This document shows, piece by piece, positions 34,186 to 42,804 of a stretch of DNA of 53,101 nt. Below the pieces are notes generated by a model, which saw nothing but the letters and a program-made list of their open reading frames with translations, made no database searches and was not told the origin of the DNA. The translations under genes were made by a program, and so were the position numbers. The first letter of the stretch is position 1. The number at the start of each line of letters is the position of its first letter. Origin of the DNA: Bacillota bacterium (GTDB taxonomy: Bacteria > Bacillota > Clostridia > Caldicoprobacterales > DTU083); assembly GCA_029549985.1 (NCBI GenBank), contig JAKPIB010000045.1:1-53101 (forward strand), read 5' to 3'.

Positions 34186-35364
34186 ATGAGCAAGAGATTC
34201 TACGAGAGTATCGAAAACCAGCTTTTTGAGATGAAGGCAGCGGGCAAATACAAGGAATACAGGTTTCTGGAGTCGCCAATGGCTGCCCATGCGAGGATCG
34301 AGAACAAGGGAGACGTCCTGGTGCTCTGTTCCAACAACTACCTTGGATTGTCCGATAAAAAGGAGCTTATCGAAGGCGGGAAAAAGGCCCTGGAAAAATA
34401 CGGGGCAGGCGGTGCCAGCGTGCGGTTTATCTGCGGCACCTATGACATCCACAGAGCCCTTGAGGACAAGGTGGCAGAGTTTTTGAGCACGGAAGCGTCA
34501 CTTACCTATACATCATGCTGGCATGCCAATACCGCAGTGATACCTGCCCTGCTCAAGCCGGGAGACACGGTGATCTCCGACGAGCTCAACCATGCAAGCA
34601 TAATAGACGGCTGCAGGCTGGTGGCCAGGGGCGTCGACAAAAAGATATACAAGCATTCTGATATGGATGACCTGGAGCAGAAGCTCAAGGAGGCCAATCC
34701 TGAGGGCAGCAGGTTGGTCATTACGGACGGGGTCTTCTCAATGGAGGGAGATATAGCGAAGCTGCCTGATATACTGGAGTTGGTGCGCAAATATGACGCC
34801 GTGCTCATGGTGGACGACTCCCATGCGACCGGGGTAATAGGAAAGACCGGCAGGGGGACTGCCGAGTACTATGGACTTGACGGTCAGGTCGATATCATAA
34901 CTGGGACCTTTGGCAAGGCCCTGGGCGGAGCCGGAGGCGGCTTCGTAGCCGGCAGGCAGTCGGTCGTAGACCTGTGCATCCAGACCTCCAGGCCTCACCT
35001 GTTCTCAAATTCCCTGCCGCCGGTGCTCGCAGCTATCGCCCTGTCTGCCCTGGAGTACCTGGAAGCCCACCCCGAGCTCGTCCGGTCCCTTCGGGACAAG
35101 ACCGATTACTTCAGGAGGCTGCTCAAGGAAAAGGGTATGAACATACTGGAAGGCGACAGCGCCATCATACCGATCATGGTGCATGACACAGCAAAGGCCA
35201 TAAGGCTGGCCAACCGCCTCTTTGAAGAGGGCATCTATGTGACCGGGTTCGGATATCCGGTAGTGCCCGAAGGCCAGGCCAGGATCAGGCTCCAGGTGTC
35301 AGACTCGCTCAGCTATGAGGATATCGACAGGGCCGTCGAGGTCATACACAGGCTGGTAGATTAG
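34186..35364 (+). CDS. kbl: 2-amino-3-ketobutyrate CoA ligase (glycine C-acetyltransferase)
   Basis: The 392-residue PLP enzyme of the alpha-oxoamine synthase family splits 2-amino-3-ketobutyrate with CoA to glycine and acetyl-CoA. Evidence is LCSNNYLGLS, GGASVRFICGTYDIHRALE, DELNHASIIDGCRL, the PLP-Asp region MVDDSHATGVIG, and the PLP-Lys motif IITGTFGKALGGAGGGFVAG. Gene order and the 65-base gap place it in one operon with tdh, giving the two-step threonine-to-glycine pathway. The ATG at 34186 follows AAGGGGTG. The start could be confused with an in-frame codon at 34147 lacking a ribosome binding site. Confidence 0.93.
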   Translation: MSKRFYESIENQLFEMKAAGKYKEYRFLESPMAAHARIENKGDVLVLCSNNYLGLSDKKELIEGGKKALEKYGAGGASVRFICGTYDIHRALEDKVAEFLSTEASLTYTSCWHANTAVIPALLKPGDTVISDELNHASIIDGCRLVARGVDKKIYKHSDMDDLEQKLKEANPEGSRLVITDGVFSMEGDIAKLPDILELVRKYDAVLMVDDSHATGVIGKTGRGTAEYYGLDGQVDIITGTFGKALGGAGGGFVAGRQSVVDLCIQTSRPHLFSNSLPPVLAAIALSALEYLEAHPELVRSLRDKTDYFRRLLKEKGMNILEGDSAIIPIMVHDTAKAIRLANRLFEEGIYVTGFGYPVVPEGQARIRLQVSDSLSYEDIDRAVEVIHRLVD

Positions 35365-35377
35365 AGGCGAATCTCTT

Positions 35378-35413
35378 ACGTCCCGCCCTTGCTTGGCGGG
35401 ACGTTTTGCTTTT
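35378..35413 (+). terminator. Terminator after kbl
   Basis: ACGTCCCGCC (35378-35387) pairs with GGCGGGACGT (35395-35404), followed by TTTGCTTTT. Confidence 0.9.
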
Positions 35414-35604
35414 ATATATGCAAATCCTGAAGGTGCCTTCCATTTGCAAGGGGTGTTCCTTCTACCTGCATTTGAAATTATTGCATATAAAGCAGGTAAA
35501 GGCCGATTGCAGAAAGAATATATATCATCAATATTGTTTTAGTTGTTTTGGCCTGGCTTAAAAAAGCATATGGATGACAGCAAACCAATAAGGAGGAGTG
35601 CAAA

Positions 35605-38016
35605 GTGAAGTACGGTTATTTCGACAATGCCAACAGGGAATATGTCATAACCAACCCCAAAACACCGACCAAGTGGATCAACTATATCGGCGGGCTGGAG
35701 TTCGGCGGCTTTGTGGACCACACCGGAGGGTCCCTCATCTGCAAGGGAGACCCCGCGCTGAACCGCATAGTGAAGTACATACCCCAGATGCCTGACTCCG
35801 ACTTCAAGGGGGAGACCCTCTACATAAGGCTGAAGGAGCAGGACGGATACAAGATCTTTTCACCCTTCTATGTCCCGACCCTGGACAAATACGACCTGTA
35901 CGAATGCCACGTAGGCCTGGGCTATTCGAGGATAGTCTCGGAGTTTTACGGCATTCGCTGTGATGTCACCATTTATGTGCCCTATAAAAGCGGCAGGGTG
36001 ATCAGGGATATCAAGGTGAAGAATATGCGCAACACTCCGGTTGTGATCGATGTGATCCCGGTAGTAGAGTATACCCATTTCGATGCCCTGAAGCAGTTCA
36101 ACAACAATGACTGGGTGCCCCAGACCATGCAGTCCAGGGCGATCCATGAGGACGGCGGCCTCAAGACCATATTGCAGTATGCCTTCATGAGAAGGGACTT
36201 TGCAGTCAACTACTTTACATCCAACTATCCTGTGTCCTCCTTTGAGACCGATCGCCGCATCTTCCTGGGTGACAACGGCTATGGCACCTGGGCTCATCCC
36301 TTAAGCCTTGAAAATGATGAGCTGAGCTGCTATGAGGCGCATCGCGGGGACAACATATGCGCCTTGCTGCACCATCTGGGCGAGGTAAGGCCAGGCGAGG
36401 AGAAGCGTATAATCACCCAGCTGAGCCAGGGGGAGAGCTATGAGAGCGAGAAGGAAAGGATAGACTATTACAGAAACGAGGCCAATGTGGACAAGGCCTT
36501 TATGGAGCTTAGGGACTTCTGGGAGGAATACCTTTCCTACCTGCAGGTGGAGACACCGGATGAGAACTTCAACACAATGGTGAATGTCCACAATCCCAGG
36601 CAGTGCTACATCACCAAGAACTGGTCCAGGTACCTTTCCCTGTACCAGGTCGGCCTCGGTGCCAGGGGCATAGGCTTCCGCGACAGCTCCCAGGATTCGA
36701 TGGGGATCTTGTACAGCAAGCCTGAGGAGGCAAGGGAGCTTATGGAGATGCTCCTGCATGTGCAGAAGATCGACGGCAGCGCGATGCACCAGTTCAATCC
36801 GCTGACGATGGTAGCCAACCAGGGTGATTCCAGAGATATGGAGGGGCGGCCCCAGTACTATGGGGATGACCACCTGTGGATCATCCTGGCCGTGGCTGCC
36901 TATATAAAGGAAACGGGCAACACTGACTTTTTGAACACCGAGATACCCTTCTATGACAAGGACAAGGACGGGAATCCCATAGAGACCGGCACAGTGTTTG
37001 AACACCTGAAACGGGCGATCGAGTTCACCCATGACAACGTCGGGCGCAACGGACTGCCGCTTTTGGGCTTTGCAGACTGGAACGATACGGTCAACCTGCC
37101 CGCCGGCGCAGAATCTGCGTTCAATGCCAACCTATACGGCTATGCCCTGCTCCAGATGATCGATATTTGCACCCATATCGGCGATGATGCCCTGGTTCAG
37201 AAATATAAGGGCTACTATGAGGAAATGAAGCATGCCTTCAACAAGGCCTGCTGGGACGGGGAATGGTATGTCAGGTACTTTGACAAGGACGGCAACCCCT
37301 TGGGTTCATGCAGGAATGAAAAGGGCAAGATATATGTGAATGCCCAGTCATGGTCGATAATATCAGGGTTTGCGCCTGAGGACAGGGCAAAGCAGGCCAT
37401 GGAGTCCGTAAACAAGCACCTGAACACATCCAAGGGCATAAAGCTGAGCACCCCCGGCTTCAACGGCTTTGATCCCGTAATAGGGGGCATAACCACCTAT
37501 CCGCCGGGAGCCAAGGAAAACTGCGGCATTTTCATGCACACCAACCCGTGGGCGATCATTGCTGAAACCCTTATAGGCAACGGCGACAGGGCTTATGAGT
37601 ATTACGACCAGATAAACCCCATAGCCAAGAACGATATCATAGACGAGTATGAATCGGAGCCTTATGTATATCCGCAAAACGTCCTGGGTGATGAGCATCC
37701 CCAGTTCGGGCTTGCCCGCAACAGCTGGCTGTCGGGTACCGCATCCTGGGCTTACCAGGCGGCGACCAAGCATATCCTGGGCCTGCAGCCTGCGATGGAC
37801 GGCCTCATCATTGACCCCTGCATACCTGCCAGTTGGGATGGCTTCAAGGCTGTCAGAAAGTTCAGGGGCGCAGTCTACAAAATCGAGGTCATAAACGGCG
37901 CGCATGTGACAAAGGGCGTCAAGTCAGTGACTGTAGACGGAAAAGAGATCAAGGGCTATGTGGTCCCGGTCTTTGGCGACGGCAAGGAGCATACGGTCAA
38001 GGTCGTAATGGGATAA
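35605..38016 (+). CDS. GH94 family beta-glycoside phosphorylase (cellobiose phosphorylase-like)
   Basis: The 803-residue protein begins KYGYFDNANREYVITNPKTP, matching the N-terminus of cellobiose and chitobiose phosphorylases. The beta-sandwich N-domain is followed by an (alpha/alpha)6 barrel, with RGIGFRDSSQD (substrate loop), FGFADWNDTVNLP (catalytic Asp region ADWND), and the phosphate-binding area GITTYPPGAKENCGIFMHTN. There is no signal peptide, so it acts inside the cell, splitting an imported beta-linked disaccharide with phosphate to a sugar 1-phosphate. The GTG start at 35605 follows AAGGAGGAG. Exact specificity (cellobiose, laminaribiose, other) is not predictable. Confidence 0.88.
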   Translation: MKYGYFDNANREYVITNPKTPTKWINYIGGLEFGGFVDHTGGSLICKGDPALNRIVKYIPQMPDSDFKGETLYIRLKEQDGYKIFSPFYVPTLDKYDLYECHVGLGYSRIVSEFYGIRCDVTIYVPYKSGRVIRDIKVKNMRNTPVVIDVIPVVEYTHFDALKQFNNNDWVPQTMQSRAIHEDGGLKTILQYAFMRRDFAVNYFTSNYPVSSFETDRRIFLGDNGYGTWAHPLSLENDELSCYEAHRGDNICALLHHLGEVRPGEEKRIITQLSQGESYESEKERIDYYRNEANVDKAFMELRDFWEEYLSYLQVETPDENFNTMVNVHNPRQCYITKNWSRYLSLYQVGLGARGIGFRDSSQDSMGILYSKPEEARELMEMLLHVQKIDGSAMHQFNPLTMVANQGDSRDMEGRPQYYGDDHLWIILAVAAYIKETGNTDFLNTEIPFYDKDKDGNPIETGTVFEHLKRAIEFTHDNVGRNGLPLLGFADWNDTVNLPAGAESAFNANLYGYALLQMIDICTHIGDDALVQKYKGYYEEMKHAFNKACWDGEWYVRYFDKDGNPLGSCRNEKGKIYVNAQSWSIISGFAPEDRAKQAMESVNKHLNTSKGIKLSTPGFNGFDPVIGGITTYPPGAKENCGIFMHTNPWAIIAETLIGNGDRAYEYYDQINPIAKNDIIDEYESEPYVYPQNVLGDEHPQFGLARNSWLSGTASWAYQAATKHILGLQPAMDGLIIDPCIPASWDGFKAVRKFRGAVYKIEVINGAHVTKGVKSVTVDGKEIKGYVVPVFGDGKEHTVKVVMG

Positions 38017-38030
38017 TGCATCAGAATAAC

Positions 38031-38067
38031 GGGCTGTCTTGATTCAATCATAAAGACAGCCCTTTTC
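38031..38067 (+). terminator. Terminator after the GH94 gene
   Basis: GGGCTGTCTT (38031-38040) pairs with AAGACAGCCC (38053-38062), followed by TTTTCTT. Confidence 0.9.
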
Positions 38068-38192
38068 TTAACTATCCGGGGAAACTATATGCGAACCTCG
38101 ATTTAGCTGCAATATTGCCAGAATTCAACGTAAATTTATGATGCATTTTAACCCTCCTTCAGAGTCATACTATCAGAAAAGGAGGGTGTTGC

Positions 38193-38447
38193 ATGAAACA
38201 CATAGCGGTGCAAAAGGGTTTGAGCCCGGTGATCGATTACCTTCAGAATGTCGGCTACAAGGTCTCAGAATTTGATCTGAGGCAAAAGGGCTCAAAGGAT
38301 TTCCTTGATGGCTTTGATGCAATAGTCTTCACTGGGATGAATGACAATATAATGGGTATGCAGGATACCAATCATAATGTGCCTGTGATCGATGCCCGGG
38401 GTATGACTCCCCATCAGATCCGGCAGGAGATCGAAAAGAGGATGTAG
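38193..38447 (+). CDS. YkuS/UPF0180 family protein
   Basis: The 84-residue product matches the YkuS family: MKHIAVQKGLSPVIDYLQNV, YKVSEFDLR, DGFDAIVFTGMNDNIMGMQD and VPVIDARGMTPHQIRQEIE. These small proteins with an alpha/beta (receiver-like) fold are common in spore-forming Firmicutes; their function is not known. The ribosome binding site AAAAGGAGGGTG is strong. The gene is monocistronic, followed by a terminator within about 25 bases. Confidence 0.88.
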   Translation: MKHIAVQKGLSPVIDYLQNVGYKVSEFDLRQKGSKDFLDGFDAIVFTGMNDNIMGMQDTNHNVPVIDARGMTPHQIRQEIEKRM

Positions 38448-38470
38448 GGCAAAGAAAAATAAAACAACAA

Positions 38471-38505
38471 AAAACACTAAGTCGTTCATGGCTTAGTGTT
38501 TTTTA
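38471..38505. terminator. Bidirectional terminator after ykuS
   Basis: AAAACACTAAG (38471-38481) pairs with CTTAGTGTTTT (38492-38502), followed by T; the minus strand also has a T run. Confidence 0.85.
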
Positions 38506-38666
38506 CTTTCATTATTTTTGTTGTTATAGATACGCTGAAATAGTTCATCATGAGTATAAACCGCATTGCAGGATATACAGTTCATCCTCATACTATTTTT
38601 ATTACTGCATAAATCTCGTCGTCCGTTTTTTCGTACATGCCAAAGGCAGTTAGCCATATCAGGCAT
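38493..38666 (-). CDS. Possible small Cys-containing protein
   Basis: A 57-codon frame begins MPDMANCLWHVRKNGRRDLC and contains MNCISCNAVYTHDELFQ. An AAGGA lies five bases upstream of the ATG. Four Cys, one CxxC pair and a plausible ribosome binding site support it. Against it are AT-rich codon use unlike the neighbours and a stop codon inside the terminator stem. It fills the 267-base gap between ykuS and the GH43 gene, which otherwise holds only that terminator. Low confidence. Confidence 0.3.
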   Translation of the reverse strand: MPDMANCLWHVRKNGRRDLCSNKNSMRMNCISCNAVYTHDELFQRIYNNKNNESKKH

Positions 38667-38713
38667 TTATCCTTCATGGCTCATGATCTCAATGCTGCAG
38701 CTATATGCAAAGC

Positions 38714-40045
38714 TCATTTCATAAACACAAAGGATTCAAGCTCAAACAGGTGCTTGCCATTGAACATGTGGGGAAACCATCCTCCATAGGTGTCCTCTAC
38801 GATAAAGAACACGGCATGCCTGCCTGTTATGTTTCTGACAACAGTGCTGTACACCCCGTCATCAGCGCCTATGTCACATACACCGACTTCTTCGCCGTTT
38901 TCATAGCTGTCCAGCAGGATCCTGATTTTCGATCTGCATCCGGTGCCCTTTATCCTGGCGCTGAATTTCATTGTTGTGCCGGAGTAATCCTTGCCGAAAT
39001 CAAAATACTTGTAGCCGATTATGCATCCGCTGGTTATAGCTGTAATGGGCCTCGTCATCGGGTTTTTTTCCGTTATGAAGCAGCCTCCCTTGAGCACGCA
39101 GGCAAGCTCAGCCGGGGTTATCTTATATGGGGACAGGGAATGGTCAAAGCCCAGGGAGGTCATCTCGACCTCGGGGATCGTACCGTCGGGCAGGATCTCA
39201 ATCCTCTCGACGCAGGCCCGCCTTGACATTATCGTGTTGTTTGTCATCCGGTGGTAAAAGATGTACCACTGGCCATTTATATTGCATATCGAACCATGAT
39301 TGTTGCCGCCGGGATAATCAACGCCGTTGTCTATTATGACTCCCCTGTATTCAAAGGGGCCGGTCGGCGATTTGGAAGTGGCATAGACCAGCCTGCTTCC
39401 TCTTTGCGGTGAATAGATGAGGTAGTATGTATCCCCCACCTTCCTCGGGGAGCAGGCCTCGAAGAAGGCATAAGGCTCCTCAACGGGGATGATGTCCTCC
39501 TGGTATGTGCCGTCTATGATCTCATACATATTGCCAGGGTCTATCTGTGCGACGAAGGACCGCTGATAGCCGCAGTAAATATAGACCTTGCCGTCATCAT
39601 CAACAAGGACGCCGGGGTCGATGAACCAGCCGCCATTGAAGCTGCCCTCGTCCTTGCCCTCCGGGATCCTGTATTTGTATTTGGACAGCAGCCTGAAGGG
39701 GCCTTCAGGCCTGTCGCTCACTGCTACGCAGCCCTTTGCGCCCATTATGTACGCATATAGATAGTATTTGCCGTCCTTTTCCACTACATCGGGCGCGTAC
39801 AGGTCGCCGTCCGTCCAGGGGGTTTGGGACGCATGGTCCCGGTCATCCCTGGTATGAAAGGAGTGGCCGTGACAGGTCCAGTTGTTCAGGTCATCAACCG
39901 GCGCAGACCATACCTTCAGCTTGTAGTCACAGAACTTATCCGAGCCCGCAGTATCATGGGACCCGTATAAGTATACACGGTCGCCGAAGACCCTGGGCTC
40001 ACCGTCAGGGATATATTCCCATAGGGGAAGAAACGGATTTGGCAA
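38714..40045 (-). CDS. GH43 family glycosidase with C-terminal carbohydrate-binding-like domain
   Basis: The 443-residue product starts with a five-blade propeller. Key parts are YIPDGEPRVFGDRVYLYGSH (catalytic Asp), WFIDPGVLVDDDGKVYIYCG (pKa-modulating Asp), AFFEACSPRKVGDTYYLIYS (general acid Glu) and GNNHGSICNINGQWYIFYHR. The C-terminal about 120 residues (GYKYFDFGKDYSGTTMKFSA) look like a CBM6-type jelly roll. Likely activities are beta-xylosidase or alpha-L-arabinofuranosidase. There is no signal peptide, so it acts on imported oligosaccharides. The start is a TTG nine bases after GGAGG. It is 17 bases downstream of the DUF3006 gene, and GH10 is upstream on the same strand. Confidence 0.87.
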   Translation of the reverse strand: MPNPFLPLWEYIPDGEPRVFGDRVYLYGSHDTAGSDKFCDYKLKVWSAPVDDLNNWTCHGHSFHTRDDRDHASQTPWTDGDLYAPDVVEKDGKYYLYAYIMGAKGCVAVSDRPEGPFRLLSKYKYRIPEGKDEGSFNGGWFIDPGVLVDDDGKVYIYCGYQRSFVAQIDPGNMYEIIDGTYQEDIIPVEEPYAFFEACSPRKVGDTYYLIYSPQRGSRLVYATSKSPTGPFEYRGVIIDNGVDYPGGNNHGSICNINGQWYIFYHRMTNNTIMSRRACVERIEILPDGTIPEVEMTSLGFDHSLSPYKITPAELACVLKGGCFITEKNPMTRPITAITSGCIIGYKYFDFGKDYSGTTMKFSARIKGTGCRSKIRILLDSYENGEEVGVCDIGADDGVYSTVVRNITGRHAVFFIVEDTYGGWFPHMFNGKHLFELESFVFMK

Positions 40046-40062
40046 TTTGAAAAACCTCCATC

Positions 40063-40278
40063 CTATTTGTTCTTATTCCGCAGCTTCTCAAGCAGATTGC
40101 ATATCTTTTCCCTCTGCTGGATTTCGCCTTTCTGATCCAGCTCAAATGTGACCTTCAGCCAGCTGCCCTCCCGGGCTCCTTCCGGCAGGAGCCTAGATGG
40201 CATCTCTATCCTGTGCTCGTCTTCATCAAGCAGTATAACGGCTACGCCGTCCACTATACGGTCAATGACTGCCTTCAT
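40063..40278 (-). CDS. DUF3006 domain protein
   Basis: The 71-residue product reads MKAVIDRIVDGVAVILLDED, then MPSRLLPEGAREGSWLKVTF. It is the compact beta-barrel DUF3006 domain. These small proteins are repeatedly encoded beside ComEC-like metallo-beta-lactamase-fold hydrolases in Firmicutes, as here. Their molecular role is unknown. I chose the second ATG (40278), eight bases after GGAGG. Between it and the hydrolase gene lie 99 bases in which I see no terminator. Confidence 0.82.
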   Translation of the reverse strand: MKAVIDRIVDGVAVILLDEDEHRIEMPSRLLPEGAREGSWLKVTFELDQKGEIQQREKICNLLEKLRNKNK

Positions 40279-40377
40279 ACGCATATCCTCCATTGCTTGT
40301 TCTTATGTCCTATCTGTCCATGCTGCAAGCAGGGACCTGGATGCTTCCATAGGGCGGTCTGTTGACAGGGTGGGCCA

Positions 40378-41253
40378 TTATTTCTCAGTGGTCACATCAT
40401 AGGTCTTGCCGTCGGTGGTGACCACTATGGTGCCGCTGATATCCGTCCGGTAGACATCGATATCATATTCTGCCAGCAGCTCGATGGTCTCCTCATGGGG
40501 ATGGCCATAGGAGTTGCCCTCGCCGCACATTATGACTACGGTCTCAGGCGAAACGGCCTTTAGGAAATCCTCACCTGTGCTGGTGCTGCTGCCGTGGTGC
40601 CCGGCTTTCAGGATAGTGCTGCTGACATCAAAGCCCCGGCCGAGTATTTCCTTTTCCGATTTTTTCTCCGCATCACCGGTGAATAGAAAGCTTATTTTTC
40701 CGAAGGTCAGCCTTGCTACGATCGAGGCGTTGTTAAGGTCATTTTCCTTTGGCTGCGCCGGGTGCAGCAGCTCAAGCAGGACCCCGTCACCCAGGTCCCT
40801 GGTATCCCCTGCTCTGCCTTCGGTAAATACGATATCCTTTTCATCTATCAAGGTGAGGTATTTTTCAAAGGTCTTGCTCGTGTGTACTACGCCTGGGTCA
40901 ATGACCTCCTTGACCTCTATGGCCTCCAGCACATCCACAAGCCCGCCGATATGATCGGAATGAGGATGGGTGCAGATGACCAGGTCGAGGGAGTCAACAG
41001 CGAGCCCTTGCAGGTAATCTACTACTGTATCGCCCCGTTCTCCGGCATCTATCAGTATGTTTTTCGAAGGCGTCCTAATATATATTGAGTCGCCCTGGCC
41101 TACATCTATGAAGTGGACCTGGAGCTCGCCTTCAGCAGGAGGAGGGGGAGTATTAACCGGAAACAGCCTATGGATAAGCTGGCTGCAGCCGCTCAGCAGG
41201 GCGGCTGTCAGGACCGATGCCAGTAAAACCGTCAACAGCTTTTTCGTCCTCAA
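40378..41253 (-). CDS. ComEC/Rec2-like metallo-beta-lactamase-fold lipoprotein
   Basis: The 291-residue product has a lipoprotein signal (MRTKKLLTVLLASVLTAALL, then SGCS) and a short Pro linker. It then carries the MBL fold as found in the ComEC C-terminal domain: HFIDVGQGDSIYIRTPSKNI, THPHSDHIGGL (metal ligands), FLFTGDAEKKSE (metal Asp) and ILKAGHHGSSTST. It has no ComEC membrane channel, so it is a stand-alone secreted hydrolase, probably a nuclease or phosphodiesterase bound to the outer face of the membrane. It is paired with DUF3006 downstream; the pair is a recurrent but unexplained association. Confidence 0.87.
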   Translation of the reverse strand: MRTKKLLTVLLASVLTAALLSGCSQLIHRLFPVNTPPPPAEGELQVHFIDVGQGDSIYIRTPSKNILIDAGERGDTVVDYLQGLAVDSLDLVICTHPHSDHIGGLVDVLEAIEVKEVIDPGVVHTSKTFEKYLTLIDEKDIVFTEGRAGDTRDLGDGVLLELLHPAQPKENDLNNASIVARLTFGKISFLFTGDAEKKSEKEILGRGFDVSSTILKAGHHGSSTSTGEDFLKAVSPETVVIMCGEGNSYGHPHEETIELLAEYDIDVYRTDISGTIVVTTDGKTYDVTTEK

Positions 41254-41375
41254 AATATCACCTCATATCAGCTACTAACAAGGATCTGATGCCTGCCCCG
41301 CTTTTGGCGGCTGTTATTGCAGCGTATCGCGGTCATTTATCGTCTGCGCTACAGCGTTAAAGCTGCATGTAGTGT

Positions 41376-42605
41376 CTATACAGTGATAGCTTCTTCTGTG
41401 GAACCCTTGTCCAGCCGGAAGCTTATCGTCTTATCCTTCAGCCTCAGCTCATAGGTGCCCAGATAGCCACTTATCTCGACCGATCCCATGTCATCTGTAA
41501 CCAGCGTATGGGGGCCTGTGCGCCATTCCTCATTCACAAGTCTGTCGATCTCAAAGTACACGGGCTTTGGTGAGTAATCCCTGCGCAGGAACCCTGCCGG
41601 CGCATTCAGCCACCTGCCGTCAACAAAGTTCCACCAGGTGATGGATTCTACCAAGGGGTGTGCAAAGAGGGTCTTGTAGTGGGTAACGGTCTCCTGGGCC
41701 TGGCGCTCTTCTCCCTCGGGAGTAGATGGCCAGTCAGATACCTGGAAGTCGTTCAGGTCAACTATATGGCGCGGCATTATATCCCCTGACACGATAGTGT
41801 TTTCTGTGAAGTGCAAGGGCAGGTTGAAGCGGGAGAAGCGCTCCAGGACCCTCAGGGTCTTTTCCACGCCCCAGTACCCCTGATGCATGTGGGATTGTAT
41901 GCCGATCGCATCGATCCTTACGCCTGCCTCCAGGCAGCCCTCAATAAGTATGGCGTATGCCTCGGAGGTATCAAAATCGTTTATCAGCAGTACTGCATCA
42001 GGATTCGCCTGCCGGGTGGCTTCAAAAACCTTCTTTATGAGCCTGATCCGGCCCAGGTCCTTGCAAATGCGGGTGATGCCGTTGTCGTACTTGTCGAACA
42101 CCGGCATTATGACAGCTTCGTTTATGACATCCCAGATGTCAACGATGCCCTTGAAGTCCGATACCTCGCGGTTTATCCTGTCGAGCTGGGCGGCAAGGAT
42201 CTCTTCGTTGCTCAGGTCAAGCAGCCACTGGGCTGTCACCGTATGCCAGCACAGGGGATGGCCTTTCAGGTCGATGCCTTTGGACTTGAACCAGAGGGCT
42301 GCCTTCCTGACCTGCTCGGTCTGCGGCTTGCCCCTTACCGGCTCAAACCTGCCCCAGTAGAAGGGAAGGGTCGCTGTATTGAACAGCCTGAAGAATTTAT
42401 CGAACATCCCGGCTGCCTGTTCCTTTTGCCTGTCATCCATAAGTCCGTTCACATAGGGTATGCATTCGAATTCGGAGCATCCAAACTGGAATGAATGCCC
42501 GGTCTGCTCTACAGTGACCCGGGCATTTCTTACCGGAGTACCGTCACTTTGCTTTAATGTAAGCTTGATCTTGCCTTTACGGTGTCTCAGGGCATCATTA
42601 CTCAT
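41376..42605 (-). CDS. GH10 family endo-beta-1,4-xylanase, intracellular type
   Basis: The 409-residue product has a short N-terminal beta-sandwich segment (KIKLTLKQSDGTPVRNARVT), then the GH10 barrel: FYWGRFEPVRGK, GIDLKGHPLCWH, IWDVINEAVI (acid/base Glu), DAIGIQSHMHQGYWG, LHFTENTIV (nucleophile Glu) and ITWWNFVDGRW. The C-terminal tail is another small beta-rich domain. There is no signal peptide, which is unusual for a xylanase and points to hydrolysis of imported xylo-oligosaccharides. The ATG at 42605 follows GGAGG; an upstream in-frame stretch to 42731 lacks one and does not look like protein. Confidence 0.9.
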   Translation of the reverse strand: MSNDALRHRKGKIKLTLKQSDGTPVRNARVTVEQTGHSFQFGCSEFECIPYVNGLMDDRQKEQAAGMFDKFFRLFNTATLPFYWGRFEPVRGKPQTEQVRKAALWFKSKGIDLKGHPLCWHTVTAQWLLDLSNEEILAAQLDRINREVSDFKGIVDIWDVINEAVIMPVFDKYDNGITRICKDLGRIRLIKKVFEATRQANPDAVLLINDFDTSEAYAILIEGCLEAGVRIDAIGIQSHMHQGYWGVEKTLRVLERFSRFNLPLHFTENTIVSGDIMPRHIVDLNDFQVSDWPSTPEGEERQAQETVTHYKTLFAHPLVESITWWNFVDGRWLNAPAGFLRRDYSPKPVYFEIDRLVNEEWRTGPHTLVTDDMGSVEISGYLGTYELRLKDKTISFRLDKGSTEEAITV

Positions 42606-42804
42606 TTGTAAAACCTCCATTATATCTTTATGCAGTGACATGATTAGCGGATCCATACAAGCCGCATATGCATTATTAAGTATTCGATACACGGCTGCAA
42701 AGTCCTTCCATACAGGCGGTCGTACAGGCATATGTTATATGATATAATTTGCATATGACCTGTGCTTGCACCGGTATCAAAATTTATCGTTAGGGGGTTT
42801 TTAT

